Shown: positions 26,736 to 37,176, numbered from the stretch's first letter. The stretch: 64,000 nt of DNA from CBFIGX01 sp965662265 (GCA_965662265.1 CBFIGX010000002.1:124001-188000); one strand, 5' to 3'. Notes: generated from the letters alone by a model not told the origin. Translations and numbers: made by a program.

Positions 26736-28850
26736 ATGAAAAAACTAAGATCAATTGTAAGCGCTTTGTTGCTCATTAGCGCATCGGTAGTGGCCAAAGA
26801 GGGTATGTGGCTGCCTATGTTTTTACAACAACTTAATGAGGCAGAAATGCAAGCTATGGGCCTTGAGCTTACCGCTGAAGATATATATTCTATTAATAAC
26901 GGTAGTTTAAAAGACGCGATTGTTCATTTTGGAGGAGGGTGTACAGCAGAAATGATTTCTTCAGAAGGGTTATTACTTACGAATCACCATTGTGGTTATG
27001 GTCAAATTCAAGAACATTCTTCGGTAGAAAATGACTATTTAACCAATGGGTTCTGGGCTAAAGATAAAGCATCCGAACTCAGCAACAAAGGGCTTACTGC
27101 TACATTCATCAAGTATATGAAAGAAGTAACAAGTGAAGTTTTGGCAAAGCAAACTGTTGGGATGACTGAGGCAGAACGAAAAGAAATGATAAAAACTATA
27201 GGCGATTCTTTAATATCACTAGAAGTTGATGGAACTCATTATGAGGGACTCATAAAACCATTTTTTAAAGGAAATAGGTACTTTATGTTTGTTACCGAAA
27301 CTTTTAAAGATGTTAGATTAGTTGGTGCACCACCTTCTTCTATTGGTAAGTTTGGTTCTGATACAGATAATTGGATGTGGCCTAGACATACTGGTGATTT
27401 TGCAATTTTTAGAATATACTCTGATAAAGATAACAAGCCAGCAGATTATTCAGAGGACAACATACCATATCAACCTAATCGTCATCTTACTATTTCTACT
27501 AAAGGTGTAAAACCAGGAGATTTTAGTATGGTATATGGGTTTCCAGGAAGAACTGATGAATATTTACCTGCTGTAGCAGTAAAGCAAATTACCAAAGTGC
27601 TCAACCCTGCTAAAATTTCAATACGAGAAACCGCTCTGGCTATAATGGATAAGGAGATGAGAGCTTCCGATGAAGTACGTATAAAATATGCATCTAAATA
27701 TGCACGCGTTGCTAATTATTACAAAAAGTGGATAGGAGAAAATACGGGTATACAAAAAACTCGTGGTATAAAGCGTAAAGAAGAATTTGAAAAAGTATTT
27801 ATGGATCAAGTTTTATCAAACAATGCGTATAGTGACTTTACTCATTTATTAGCCAGTTATGATTCTTTGTATTCTGAATTAGAGGATGTGGCATTGGCCA
27901 GAGATTATTTTATTGAGATAGCATATAGAGGTGTGGAAATCATCAATTTTTCAAATAAAGCGTCTAGATTTATCAGTACTGGTAAAGAAGAAGATTTAGA
28001 AAAGTTTAAGAAAACAATCAAAGGACATTTTAAAAATTATGATTCTCATACTGATGAGCAGCTTTTTCAAGCACTTTTTGATAAGTATGCAATAGATCAG
28101 GCTAATTCAGCTTATTTGCCAAGTTATTTTAATGGAGATGTTTATAGTGCTCAAGAAGTGTTTAAAAAGTCTTATTTCGCTTGCGAAGAGAAGTTAAGTG
28201 ATTTACTTAACGCATCTACAAAGAAAATTCAAAAGAAGCTTTCAAAAGACCCTGCATTTAAAATAGCTACTTCACTTTACAATCATTACAGAACTGTTAT
28301 TTATGGCAAATACTGGGGTTTAGAAGATGAGCTTGATGCTTTAGATCGATCATATATGAAAGCTATAATGGAGGTGTTGCCAGATTATAGAAATTACTAT
28401 CCCGACGCTAACTCTACACTTAGATTAACTTATGGTCAAGTTCAAGGAGTTTCGCCACTTGACGCTGTGTCTTATGGTCACGTAACCTATTTAGAGGGAA
28501 TGATGGAAAAATATATTCCTGGTGACTATGAATTTGATTTACCCCAAAAGTTAATCGAATTATATGAAACTAAAGATTTCGGTATATATGCAGATGATAA
28601 CGGGAAGCTTCCTGTTTGTTTTATAGCAACAAATCATACAACAGGAGGTAACTCAGGAAGCCCTGCACTTAATGCAAAAGGAGAGTTAGTTGGTCTTAAT
28701 TTTGATAGAGCATGGGAAGGAACTATGAGTGATATAAATTATGATGCTTCTAGGTGTAGAAATATTATGGTAGATGCTAGGTATATCCTATTTGTGATTG
28801 ATAAATTCGCGAATGCAGGATACTTAATAGACGAAATGACAATACATTAA
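26736..28850 (+). CDS. S46 family dipeptidyl-peptidase, DPP11-like (Asp/Glu-specific)
   Basis: Exported serine exopeptidase of 704 residues. A signal peptide is at the start (SIVSALLLISASVVAKE). The trypsin-like catalytic parts are LLTNHHCGYGQIQ near residue 83 (His), a SDTDNWMWPRHTGDFA segment, and TTGGNSGSPALN near 639 (Ser). The residue after NFD is Arg (NFDRAWEGTMSD near 656), which is the S1 Arg that gives DPP11 its preference for acidic P1 residues; DPP7 has Gly there. It likely feeds on dipeptides with Asp or Glu from extracellular protein. A strong terminator follows. Confidence 0.93.
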   Translation: MKKLRSIVSALLLISASVVAKEGMWLPMFLQQLNEAEMQAMGLELTAEDIYSINNGSLKDAIVHFGGGCTAEMISSEGLLLTNHHCGYGQIQEHSSVENDYLTNGFWAKDKASELSNKGLTATFIKYMKEVTSEVLAKQTVGMTEAERKEMIKTIGDSLISLEVDGTHYEGLIKPFFKGNRYFMFVTETFKDVRLVGAPPSSIGKFGSDTDNWMWPRHTGDFAIFRIYSDKDNKPADYSEDNIPYQPNRHLTISTKGVKPGDFSMVYGFPGRTDEYLPAVAVKQITKVLNPAKISIRETALAIMDKEMRASDEVRIKYASKYARVANYYKKWIGENTGIQKTRGIKRKEEFEKVFMDQVLSNNAYSDFTHLLASYDSLYSELEDVALARDYFIEIAYRGVEIINFSNKASRFISTGKEEDLEKFKKTIKGHFKNYDSHTDEQLFQALFDKYAIDQANSAYLPSYFNGDVYSAQEVFKKSYFACEEKLSDLLNASTKKIQKKLSKDPAFKIATSLYNHYRTVIYGKYWGLEDELDALDRSYMKAIMEVLPDYRNYYPDANSTLRLTYGQVQGVSPLDAVSYGHVTYLEGMMEKYIPGDYEFDLPQKLIELYETKDFGIYADDNGKLPVCFIATNHTTGGNSGSPALNAKGELVGLNFDRAWEGTMSDINYDASRCRNIMVDARYILFVIDKFANAGYLIDEMTIH

Positions 28851-28858
28851 ATCATTAA

Positions 28859-28886
28859 AGCCTCAACAGTTGTTGAGGCTTTTTTT
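28859..28886 (+). terminator. Rho-independent terminator after the S46 peptidase gene
   Basis: Hairpin AGCCTCAAC / GTTGAGGCT (9 bp, four-base loop) at 28859-28880, followed by six T. It ends the thioesterase-peptidase transcript just before mutS2. Confidence 0.92.
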
Positions 28887-28897
28887 GTTTTTAATAG

Positions 28898-28905
28898 TAT
28901 TTTTG
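28898..28905 (+). promoter_or_regulatory. Candidate -7 element just before mutS2
   Basis: TATTTTTG fits TAnnTTTG and ends 5 bases before the mutS2 ATG; TTG at 28873-28875 lies 22 bases upstream, inside the terminator arm. The spacing suggests a leaderless start. Confidence 0.35.
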
Positions 28906-28910
28906 TATTT

Positions 28911-30992
28911 ATGAATAATAGCCGTTCAAATATTAAAGAATCTGTTCGTAGAGAATTGGAGTTCGATAAAGTAATTTCGCTATTGAAAGACTTTGCAAAA
29001 AGTGAATCTAATAAAGAACGAATATCTAACCTTTCTATTCTTCATAATCCTAAAGTATTAAATTTTCACCTAGACTGTTTAGAAGAGTTTCAATATATTC
29101 ATTCTGATATTAAATTCCCCCGTTTTGAATATGTTGACCTTAGCGAGGCAATTAAATATCTGGAAATTGAAAACGCAGTTTTAGTAGAAGATCAACTATT
29201 TCAAATATACGATGCCACTAATTGGGTAAATGATCTTATCTACTTTATCAATCACAATGATATCGAAATACCAGCAACTCGTTTGCTTTTAGGAGATTTA
29301 AAGAAAAGTCTTACCATTAAAAATTGTATTGATAAGGTTTTTACACCTAAACGATTTATTCGTTCTAATGCTTCAAAAAACCTCAAGTTGATTCGTCAAG
29401 AAATTTCTAAAAAGAGAGCAAAAGTAGCCAAGTTTTTTCAAGAGTCTGTGAGTCATTATGTACATTTAGGCTTTCTAGACAACATAAAAGAATCTTATGC
29501 AGATGGGGCTGCATTATTGGCTGTATCATCAGAGCACAAACGAAAGGTTAAAGGGCAAGTAAGAGGGCAATCTAAAACCAAAAGTATCACATTTATTGAG
29601 CCTGATAAATGTATTCAAATTAATAGAGAGTTAACTCATTTGTATAATGAAGAAAAAGAAGAGTTAAGGCGAATTTTAAAACAACTTACCGCAGATATTG
29701 CTCTTTCTATAGATCGAGTAATAGCTACTAAGCGTATCATGGAAGATATAGACTTCTTATCTGCAAAACGACAATTATCCGAATTGATGAATGCCTCTAG
29801 ACCTAACATCTCTAATTCTGAAGAAATTACAATTAAAGAAGCGTATCATCCACTTTTATTAATTGAAAATAATAAAAGAAAACTACAAACTATTCCACAA
29901 GATATTTTCTTCGATGACAAACACAGGGTTATAGTCATCTCTGGACCCAACGCAGGAGGAAAGTCAATAACATTAAAGACATTCGGTCTAAATCAGCTGA
30001 TGTTGCAGGCAGGTCTATTCATTCCAGTACACCCCAATTCTTCTCTGCGTATTTTTCATGATATATATACAGATATTGGAGATAATCAGTCTATAGAAAA
30101 TGAGTTAAGTACCTACTCGTATCGTTTAAATAGAATGAAACAAATTCTATCTGATGCAAGCAAATCTTCATTTGTTTTAATAGATGAATTTGGATCGGGA
30201 TCCGACCCTGTTCTCGGAGGGGAGTTGGCAGCAGTTTTTTTTAAAGAGATAGTGAGTAGTGGTGCATACGGAGTACTTACTACACATTATGGTAATATAA
30301 AGTTATTGGCAGAGCAAACGGATGATGCCGAAAATGCATGTATGTTATTCGATGATGAGCTGCTAAATCCACTTTATAAACTTAAAGTAGGTCAACCCGG
30401 CTCTTCTTACACTTTTGAGGTTGCCGAAAATGTTGGCTTGCCTATAAGTCTAATCGATGAAGCTAAGTCTAAATTAAAAAATGGCACACTTAGATTTGAA
30501 GATACTATTCATCATTACCAGCAGTTAAGTAGAGATTTAGAACTGGCTAAAAATGAATTAAAGACACAAAATGAGACTGTTAAAGCTCAGAAAGAAGATT
30601 ATGATAAAAAATTGCAGTCTTTACAACAGAAAATAGAGTCTCAACGATTTATTATGGAATTTGAGTCTAAATATTTACAACTTGGCAAGAGAGTAAATAA
30701 GTTTATAGAGCTTTATAGAGAGGGAAGTTCCATGAAGTCTATTGTTTCTAGATTCAAAAAAATTATTGAAAAGGAGTCTAACAGAAAAGAAGAAAATAGA
30801 AAGAATCCAAAAAAAAATCAGAAACATAAGAAAAGAATCAAAGCGAATTTTAACCTTGGTCAGGAAGTCAGAATTGAAGGGACTAATCAGCAGGGTGAAA
30901 TTTTAGAGTTAAAATCTAATTCTGCGCTGCTTCAAATTGGATTTGCCAACATGGAAGTAAAATTAGATAAGCTTGAGCCCGTAAATAATTAA
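28911..30992 (+). CDS. mutS2: MutS2-type DNA-binding ATPase lacking the C-terminal Smr domain
   Basis: MutS-family ATPase of 693 residues. The core ATPase has Walker A GPNAGGKSITLKTFG near residue 345, DEFGSGSDPVLGG, and LTTHYG. The clamp and coiled-coil region follows (about 530-620), then a Lys-rich linker (KNPKKNQKHKKR). The protein ends with a small KOW-like beta-barrel (GQEVRIEGTNQQGEILEL). The canonical ~780-residue MutS2 ends in an Smr nuclease domain, which is absent here, so nicking activity is doubtful unless a separate Smr protein acts with it. It is thought to act on recombination intermediates or stalled ribosomes. Confidence 0.9.
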   Translation: MNNSRSNIKESVRRELEFDKVISLLKDFAKSESNKERISNLSILHNPKVLNFHLDCLEEFQYIHSDIKFPRFEYVDLSEAIKYLEIENAVLVEDQLFQIYDATNWVNDLIYFINHNDIEIPATRLLLGDLKKSLTIKNCIDKVFTPKRFIRSNASKNLKLIRQEISKKRAKVAKFFQESVSHYVHLGFLDNIKESYADGAALLAVSSEHKRKVKGQVRGQSKTKSITFIEPDKCIQINRELTHLYNEEKEELRRILKQLTADIALSIDRVIATKRIMEDIDFLSAKRQLSELMNASRPNISNSEEITIKEAYHPLLLIENNKRKLQTIPQDIFFDDKHRVIVISGPNAGGKSITLKTFGLNQLMLQAGLFIPVHPNSSLRIFHDIYTDIGDNQSIENELSTYSYRLNRMKQILSDASKSSFVLIDEFGSGSDPVLGGELAAVFFKEIVSSGAYGVLTTHYGNIKLLAEQTDDAENACMLFDDELLNPLYKLKVGQPGSSYTFEVAENVGLPISLIDEAKSKLKNGTLRFEDTIHHYQQLSRDLELAKNELKTQNETVKAQKEDYDKKLQSLQQKIESQRFIMEFESKYLQLGKRVNKFIELYREGSSMKSIVSRFKKIIEKESNRKEENRKNPKKNQKHKKRIKANFNLGQEVRIEGTNQQGEILELKSNSALLQIGFANMEVKLDKLEPVNN

Positions 30993-31058
30993 ATAGTGTT
31001 TTCTTTTCTAGTGAAATGGAACAATTGAATAAAGTATATTTACTCAAAATTAAAAGTC

Positions 31059-31805
31059 ATGAGAAAGCAAATTGTAGCAGGAAATTGGAAAATGAACCAT
31101 AGTCTAAGGGAGGGAGAAGACTTGTGTAAATCTATAGTGGCATTAATTAAATCGTCTACAAAAGAAGTTATTATAGCTGCGCCTTTTACACATCTATCTT
31201 CATTGGTTAATATAACAGAGTTTAGTGATATAAAAATAGCCGCTCAAAACTGTCATCAAGAATTATCTGGAGCTTACACAGGAGAAATATCTGCATCTAC
31301 CTTAGCCAAGATGTCTGTAGAGTATGTAATTTTAGGGCATTCAGAGCGTAGAGCTTACTTTGGCGAAAACAATCTTATGTTAAAGCAAAAGGTTGATACT
31401 GCATTGTCTCAGGAGTTGAAGGTAATTTATTGCTGTGGAGAAACTCTAAAGGAACGTAATTTAAATCGGCATTTTGATCTGGTGTCACTTCAAATTTCAG
31501 AGGCCTTATTTCATTTAGACGCCAATACTTTTTCTAAGTTAGTTATTGCCTATGAGCCTGTTTGGGCTATCGGCACAGGAGAAACAGCTTCAAGTGAACA
31601 AGTACAAGAGATGCATGCTTTCCTTCGAAGTTTTATAGCCAAAAGGTATGACGATTCTTTAGCAGATAAGATTTCTATTCTTTATGGTGGGTCTTGTAAT
31701 CCATCAAACGCAGAACAATTATTTTCTCAAAAAGATGTAGATGGTGGCTTAATAGGTGGTGCTTCCCTAAATGCTAATGATTTTATTTCTATTATAAACG
31801 CATAG
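31059..31805 (+). CDS. tpiA: Triosephosphate isomerase
   Basis: Glycolytic TIM-barrel enzyme of 248 residues, interconverting dihydroxyacetone phosphate and glyceraldehyde 3-phosphate. Catalytic features: GNWKMN near residue 8, ILGHSERR (His), the AYEPVWAIGTG motif with catalytic Glu, and LYGGSCNPSNA. prmA follows 4 bases after the stop, giving a two-gene unit. Confidence 0.98.
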   Translation: MRKQIVAGNWKMNHSLREGEDLCKSIVALIKSSTKEVIIAAPFTHLSSLVNITEFSDIKIAAQNCHQELSGAYTGEISASTLAKMSVEYVILGHSERRAYFGENNLMLKQKVDTALSQELKVIYCCGETLKERNLNRHFDLVSLQISEALFHLDANTFSKLVIAYEPVWAIGTGETASSEQVQEMHAFLRSFIAKRYDDSLADKISILYGGSCNPSNAEQLFSQKDVDGGLIGGASLNANDFISIINA

Positions 31806-31809
31806 ATTG

Positions 31810-32661
31810 ATGAACTACATTGAAGTTAATTTTAGCATTACGACATTAGATTCTGCTGAGATAAATGCAGAAATAGTTAGAGATATTTTAATAGCAGAAC
31901 TAGGGGCAATCGACTACGAAAGTTTTGTGAATACTGATGATGGCTTACTAGCCTATATTCAACAAGTTGACTTTAATCAGGTACTATTAGACTCACTTTC
32001 TATCTTATCTAATCGAGATTTTAAAATAGTCAAAGTTATCAATGTAATTGAGCAGCAAAATTGGAATTCTCAGTGGGAAGAAAATTTTACACCTATTGAG
32101 GTTCAAGGCAAGTGTATTGTTCGTGCTTCATTTCACGATGCTATGCCAGTAGATTTTGATATTGTAATAGAACCTAAAATGTCATTTGGAACAGGGCACC
32201 ATGAAACTACATTCCAAATGATAGAACTACTCTTAGAGATGAATGTTAGCGGGAAGAGAGTTTTAGATATGGGTTGTGGAACAGGTGTTTTAGCGATTCT
32301 TGCTTGTATGAAAGGGGCTAGTGCAATTACAGCTATAGATATTGATGAATGGGCATACGAGAATACAATAGAAAATATCCAAACTAACAAGTGTTCTCAA
32401 ATTATAGTAAAAAAAGGGGGCGCAGAATTATTAAAAAACACTTCTTATGATCTTATTCTTGCAAATATAAATCGCAACATTCTTCTAAACGATATGGATC
32501 TTTATGCCAAAACAATGAAATCAGGCTCACAAATAGTATTTAGTGGTTTTTATAGTTCAGATATTAAACATATTAATCAAAAAGCTAGAGCATTAGGTTT
32601 AAGTATGCTCAGGCAATCAGAGAAAAACGCCTGGGCCGCATTGGCGTATCAAATGACATAA
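31810..32661 (+). CDS. prmA: Ribosomal protein L11 methyltransferase
   Basis: SAM-dependent methyltransferase modifying ribosomal protein L11 (283 residues). The N-terminal substrate domain precedes the Rossmann domain with MSFGTGHHETTFQMI, VLDMGCGTGVLAI (SAM motif I), ITAIDIDEWA and a DLILANINRN motif. I prefer ATG at 31810 over TTG at 31807. The stop is followed by 129 bases without any stop in the same frame, leading into the next gene. Confidence 0.96.
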   Translation: MNYIEVNFSITTLDSAEINAEIVRDILIAELGAIDYESFVNTDDGLLAYIQQVDFNQVLLDSLSILSNRDFKIVKVINVIEQQNWNSQWEENFTPIEVQGKCIVRASFHDAMPVDFDIVIEPKMSFGTGHHETTFQMIELLLEMNVSGKRVLDMGCGTGVLAILACMKGASAITAIDIDEWAYENTIENIQTNKCSQIIVKKGGAELLKNTSYDLILANINRNILLNDMDLYAKTMKSGSQIVFSGFYSSDIKHINQKARALGLSMLRQSEKNAWAALAYQMT

Positions 32662-32790
32662 TACAAGTCAATCGTACTTATTTGTAGTTTTTTCTTAGAT
32701 AAGACTTATTCACCATATAACCTTCTAAATTTTTACAAGCTAATCATTTTCAGTTTATTTGTAAGTAATAAAAACTCAATAAAAAAGCAA

Positions 32791-35700
32791 TTGAGATTAT
32801 ACTACCTCATACTATTATTTATTAGTTCAAACAGCTTTATTTTAGCTCAAGAAAATTGGAATAGACAAGGATTTATTTCGAGTATTCGTGAGGAGGTTAA
32901 AAAGAGCAATAATTCTAAACATCGGAAAGAATCTATTGAGTTTATTCGTTATTTCAATGAATCAAGTTATGATGAGGAACAAGAAGAATATATATACCAA
33001 CTTATTAAACTTCTAAGAAAAAAACGTTTTAACGATGCCAGTGATTATTATCACTTTTACCTACTCTTAAATCATTATGGAGCTGCTAAATTAGACAATG
33101 AAAGTATGGATAGTTTTTTAAATGCTTCATTAGACTATATAAATAGATTAAATCATAAATCAACAAAAAAATACCTAAACTATTGTTCCGATGCTTTTGT
33201 CGATAGTATTCTTCATTCAGGTCAATCATTTATATGGAAACTAGGAGAGGGCAATATTTATTTTAATTACGATAGTATTCCTAAAATTGCTATTGATGAT
33301 GCAAGAATTTATTGCTACTCTAGAGTAGACACTATTTCTATTGAAATGACTAAAGGTTATGTTGACATTCAAGCCCATCAATGGTTCGGTTTAGGTGGTA
33401 AGTGTACCTGGCAAAAGCATAACATTGAAAAAGATTCTTTGTGGGTGGAACTTCCAAGCTATAATATAGATCTTAGAAAGCATTACTTTGAAGTCAATAA
33501 TGCTTTGCTAAAAGGTGCACTAGGATTGGACGTGGATCCAATTATAGGAAAATATTACAATGGGTTAAATAGTAATCCTAATCGCAAGGCAGCTATATAT
33601 CCCGGTTTTATCTCTGAAAGCGATTCTATTTACTTTCAAAATCTTTTTAAAGATATAGATGCAAAAGCTTGTATTGAAGTACGAGGCAAAAGATGGTATC
33701 TTTTTGCAAAGGACAATGGGGATGTTATGATAAATTTTTATCATAAAAACCGTCTATTTGTTGAAGCAAAAACCAAACGTTTTAGAATTGAAGACAGACG
33801 ATTACTTACAGAGAACTCAAGCATAAAATTTTTTTGGAATAAAGACTCTATCGTACATCCTCAGTTAAAATTAATTTATATCGACAGTCTTAAGTCACTG
33901 CGTTTTGATAGGGAGAATGATAATCTCGGTTTAAGTCCATTAAGATCTTCCTTCCATCAATTAGATTGCTATTTTGATAGAATGGAGTGGGTAAAAGATT
34001 CTGCTGCAATTTATTTTGCAAATGATAAAAACCCTGCGAGAAACCCTGCTCTTATTGAGTCCTTTAATTTTTACAATGAGCAAAGATATCAAGATGTTGC
34101 TACTATGGACTCTAGGCACCCTGCTTTTATCTTGAGAACATTGAGTAGAGAGAACAATGGCCAGAGAAAGTTCTTGCTCTCTGATATTGCCATGTATTAT
34201 GGTTATTCAATTGACGATGCAGATCGTCTTATGAGTAATTTTGCAATACTTGGTTTTGTAGATTATGATCAAGATAAGCGAATTATATCCATTAAGGATA
34301 GACTAGATTATTTTCTTGATGCTCGTTTAAATAAACGTGATTATGATGGTTTGAAAATGGTGTCTCGATCACAAAAAAAGCCCTATGCTAAAATGGACCT
34401 TAAAACAGGTGACCTTTCCGTTCATGGAGTTAGTCTTGTTGAGCTGTCAGACTCAAATCAAGTAGCCATATTTCCATATGAAGGAGATTTAGTAGTTCAT
34501 CAAAACAGAGATTTTACTTTCGATGGAATCATACAAACAGGTCAATTTAGCTTATTCGGAAAACAAATGAATTTTGTCTACGATCCTTTTGAGATCGAAT
34601 TGGATAGAATAGATTCGTTCAGATATACTGTTCCTTCTGGATTTATAGATAAGAATGGATTGGGAGTTGACTGGAACGTTAAGACTGTTATTTCCGATAT
34701 GGTTGGTAAACTGTATATAGACAAGCCAAACAATAAATCAGGAATAAAAGATGCACATGATTACCCAAAACTGCACAGCTTTAAAGACGCCCATATCTAT
34801 TACAACAAAATAAAAAATGGTGTTTATAAAAGAGATTTATTTTCTTTTCAATTAGACCCATTTGAATTGGACTCACTATTAAATATAAAAACAGAATATC
34901 TAGAATTTCCAGGTAATCTTAATGCGCCTACTATTTTTCCTCAGTTTAGAGATACTATGCGGTTAAATGAGGATTTGGAATTGAGTTTTTCACATCAAAT
35001 TAAAGATCGTTATCCGGCTTATGAAGGGCGTGGAGCTTTCACCAATAACCTTAAACTTAATGGAAAGGGCTTAAGTGGTGAGGGTAGTTTATACTACCTT
35101 AATTCACTAACAACAACAGACTCTATATTTTTCTACCCCTACAGAGCTAAAGCCCATGGGTTAACATACCAAATATACCAACAGGATAGTCCAACAAACA
35201 CTCCTCAGGTACAAGTTGAAAATGTAAGTATTGATTGGCGTTCATTTAATGATGAAATGCAATCTAACAACAGAGATTTACCCTACAGGGCATATAAAGA
35301 GGAATATGAATTTAATGGTAATATGACGCTCAGTCCAAAGGTTTTAAAAGCGGATGGAGAGTTATATTATGACGAAGCTATTTCAATTTCAAACCAGTTT
35401 ATTTTACAAAGTAGAGATTTTACTGCAGACAACTCTATCATTAATTTATTTACTGAACAAGATGGTGAAAAACTTGTTTATGCAAATAATCTTTTTTCAG
35501 CAATGTCTTTTGAAAATAATTTTGGTTCATTTGAAACATTGAATGATTCAGCGTATTTCGATTTAAGAAAAAACAAATACCAATTACACTTTGAATTGAT
35601 GGAGTGGGACAGGGCTTCAAAATCACTTATTTTTTCTCAATTTTCTAGTAATGATGCTTTGTTGTTATCTGTAGATCCTTATCAAGACTCCTTGCAGTTT

Positions 35701-37176
35701 TTAGCCTCAGATGCTATGTACAATCTCAATAATTATGAATTAAATGTTTTTGGAGTATCTGAAATAAACATGACTCCTGTCACCATTTCACCAGATTCTT
35801 CTCAGATCACTGTCTTGGCTAATGGTAAAGTCGATCAACTGCAAAATGCAGAGGTTTATATAGATGGACAAACTCTTACGGAATACAATTTCTACAATGG
35901 AGAAATAAATATACTTTCTGGTGGTCGATTTATAGGTAGTGCTGTTATGGATTATATAGACATAGAATCCAACAGACAACCTATTACTTTTACAAGTCTT
36001 GAGAAGAAAGGAGAAATTGTTACTGGGATTGCTTACATTTCTGAAGAAGATAATTTTTACTTAGATCCTTACTTTGGTTTTAAAGGAAAAGTATACCTAG
36101 ATAGTTCTAAGGATTTTCTTCGTTTTGAAGGATTTACCCGTATTCACTTAGCGTGTGACAAGCTAAATAGAGCATGGATACCTTTTGCAGATGATGTAAA
36201 TCCAGAAAATGTGTTTATAGATTTGAATCCTGAGGCACGACTTACCGATAGGCAGCAGTGGCATGCAGGAGTTATGATAAGCCATAGTCCTACACTTGCA
36301 TACCCAGCATTTTTGAGTAGTCCAAAGCGCTCTACAGATTATCCTGCCTTAGCCGTAGATGGTTTTGTGCAATTTGATGAAGTAGATTGGGTTTATATAA
36401 TTGGATCTAAGGAAAAGATCGATAATAGAAGTTTACCTGGTAATTTAGCTATATATGACCCTGAGGCTTGCACACTTTATTCTGAAGGCAGGCTAAGTTT
36501 AGGAGAAGATGCGGGCTTAGTAGACATAGATGCTTATGGGACATTATTTTCTGATTTTGAATCACAAAGTATTGAGGGAAAACTCAATCTTAGCTTTGAC
36601 TTTATGATGCACAGAAAGGCCGCAAAACAAATGTTTAAAAAGCTAAAGAGATCAAATTTCACAACTCCTGTAGACGAATCATCCAGCATTCATCAGAACT
36701 TACTAAGGTTAAACTTGGGCAAGCGTCAGCTAAAAAAATACAATCGTAAAAAGAAAAAAGGTAAACGATATCTACCATCAGCGCTTGAGCATACTTTTTA
36801 TTTCCCTCAGTTACGAATGCAATGGAATAAAAAATCTGCTTCTTTTGTATCCGATCAATCTATTTCTTTGAACAATATAATGGGACGAAAAATTGATCGT
36901 ATGGTACGCGGTATTGTCGAAGTAAGGCCACATGCAAGAGGAGATGAATTAAATATATACATTGAACCATCATCTAATAAATACTATTATATACATTATC
37001 GTCGAGGTGTGATGACACTAATTAGCTCGGACGAAGTATTTAATAAACATATTGAAGAATCACCACGTCGTTTGTCTAATAAGAAAGGAGATAGTGATTC
37101 GGGTGACTTTAGATACGAGTTAGGTAATAAGAAGCGTGTATCTAAATTTTTAGAGCGCATTCAATGGACCTATTAA
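32791..37176 (+). CDS. Very large exported protein of unknown function (1461 residues), TTG start
   Basis: I do not recognise the family. No ATG lies in the frame before the signal sequence; TTG at 32791 gives a short basic start and the hydrophobic stretch LYYLILLFISSNSFILAQ, a plausible signal peptide. The body is dominated by beta-strand-like segments with many Asp, Asn, Tyr and Phe. A highly basic patch, KKYNRKKKKGKRY, lies near residues 1311-1326. I see no T9SS sorting motif. It lies between prmA and a DUF3078 gene. Surface or envelope location is inferred only from the signal peptide. Confidence 0.8.
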   Translation: MRLYYLILLFISSNSFILAQENWNRQGFISSIREEVKKSNNSKHRKESIEFIRYFNESSYDEEQEEYIYQLIKLLRKKRFNDASDYYHFYLLLNHYGAAKLDNESMDSFLNASLDYINRLNHKSTKKYLNYCSDAFVDSILHSGQSFIWKLGEGNIYFNYDSIPKIAIDDARIYCYSRVDTISIEMTKGYVDIQAHQWFGLGGKCTWQKHNIEKDSLWVELPSYNIDLRKHYFEVNNALLKGALGLDVDPIIGKYYNGLNSNPNRKAAIYPGFISESDSIYFQNLFKDIDAKACIEVRGKRWYLFAKDNGDVMINFYHKNRLFVEAKTKRFRIEDRRLLTENSSIKFFWNKDSIVHPQLKLIYIDSLKSLRFDRENDNLGLSPLRSSFHQLDCYFDRMEWVKDSAAIYFANDKNPARNPALIESFNFYNEQRYQDVATMDSRHPAFILRTLSRENNGQRKFLLSDIAMYYGYSIDDADRLMSNFAILGFVDYDQDKRIISIKDRLDYFLDARLNKRDYDGLKMVSRSQKKPYAKMDLKTGDLSVHGVSLVELSDSNQVAIFPYEGDLVVHQNRDFTFDGIIQTGQFSLFGKQMNFVYDPFEIELDRIDSFRYTVPSGFIDKNGLGVDWNVKTVISDMVGKLYIDKPNNKSGIKDAHDYPKLHSFKDAHIYYNKIKNGVYKRDLFSFQLDPFELDSLLNIKTEYLEFPGNLNAPTIFPQFRDTMRLNEDLELSFSHQIKDRYPAYEGRGAFTNNLKLNGKGLSGEGSLYYLNSLTTTDSIFFYPYRAKAHGLTYQIYQQDSPTNTPQVQVENVSIDWRSFNDEMQSNNRDLPYRAYKEEYEFNGNMTLSPKVLKADGELYYDEAISISNQFILQSRDFTADNSIINLFTEQDGEKLVYANNLFSAMSFENNFGSFETLNDSAYFDLRKNKYQLHFELMEWDRASKSLIFSQFSSNDALLLSVDPYQDSLQFLASDAMYNLNNYELNVFGVSEINMTPVTISPDSSQITVLANGKVDQLQNAEVYIDGQTLTEYNFYNGEINILSGGRFIGSAVMDYIDIESNRQPITFTSLEKKGEIVTGIAYISEEDNFYLDPYFGFKGKVYLDSSKDFLRFEGFTRIHLACDKLNRAWIPFADDVNPENVFIDLNPEARLTDRQQWHAGVMISHSPTLAYPAFLSSPKRSTDYPALAVDGFVQFDEVDWVYIIGSKEKIDNRSLPGNLAIYDPEACTLYSEGRLSLGEDAGLVDIDAYGTLFSDFESQSIEGKLNLSFDFMMHRKAAKQMFKKLKRSNFTTPVDESSSIHQNLLRLNLGKRQLKKYNRKKKKGKRYLPSALEHTFYFPQLRMQWNKKSASFVSDQSISLNNIMGRKIDRMVRGIVEVRPHARGDELNIYIEPSSNKYYYIHYRRGVMTLISSDEVFNKHIEESPRRLSNKKGDSDSGDFRYELGNKKRVSKFLERIQWTY

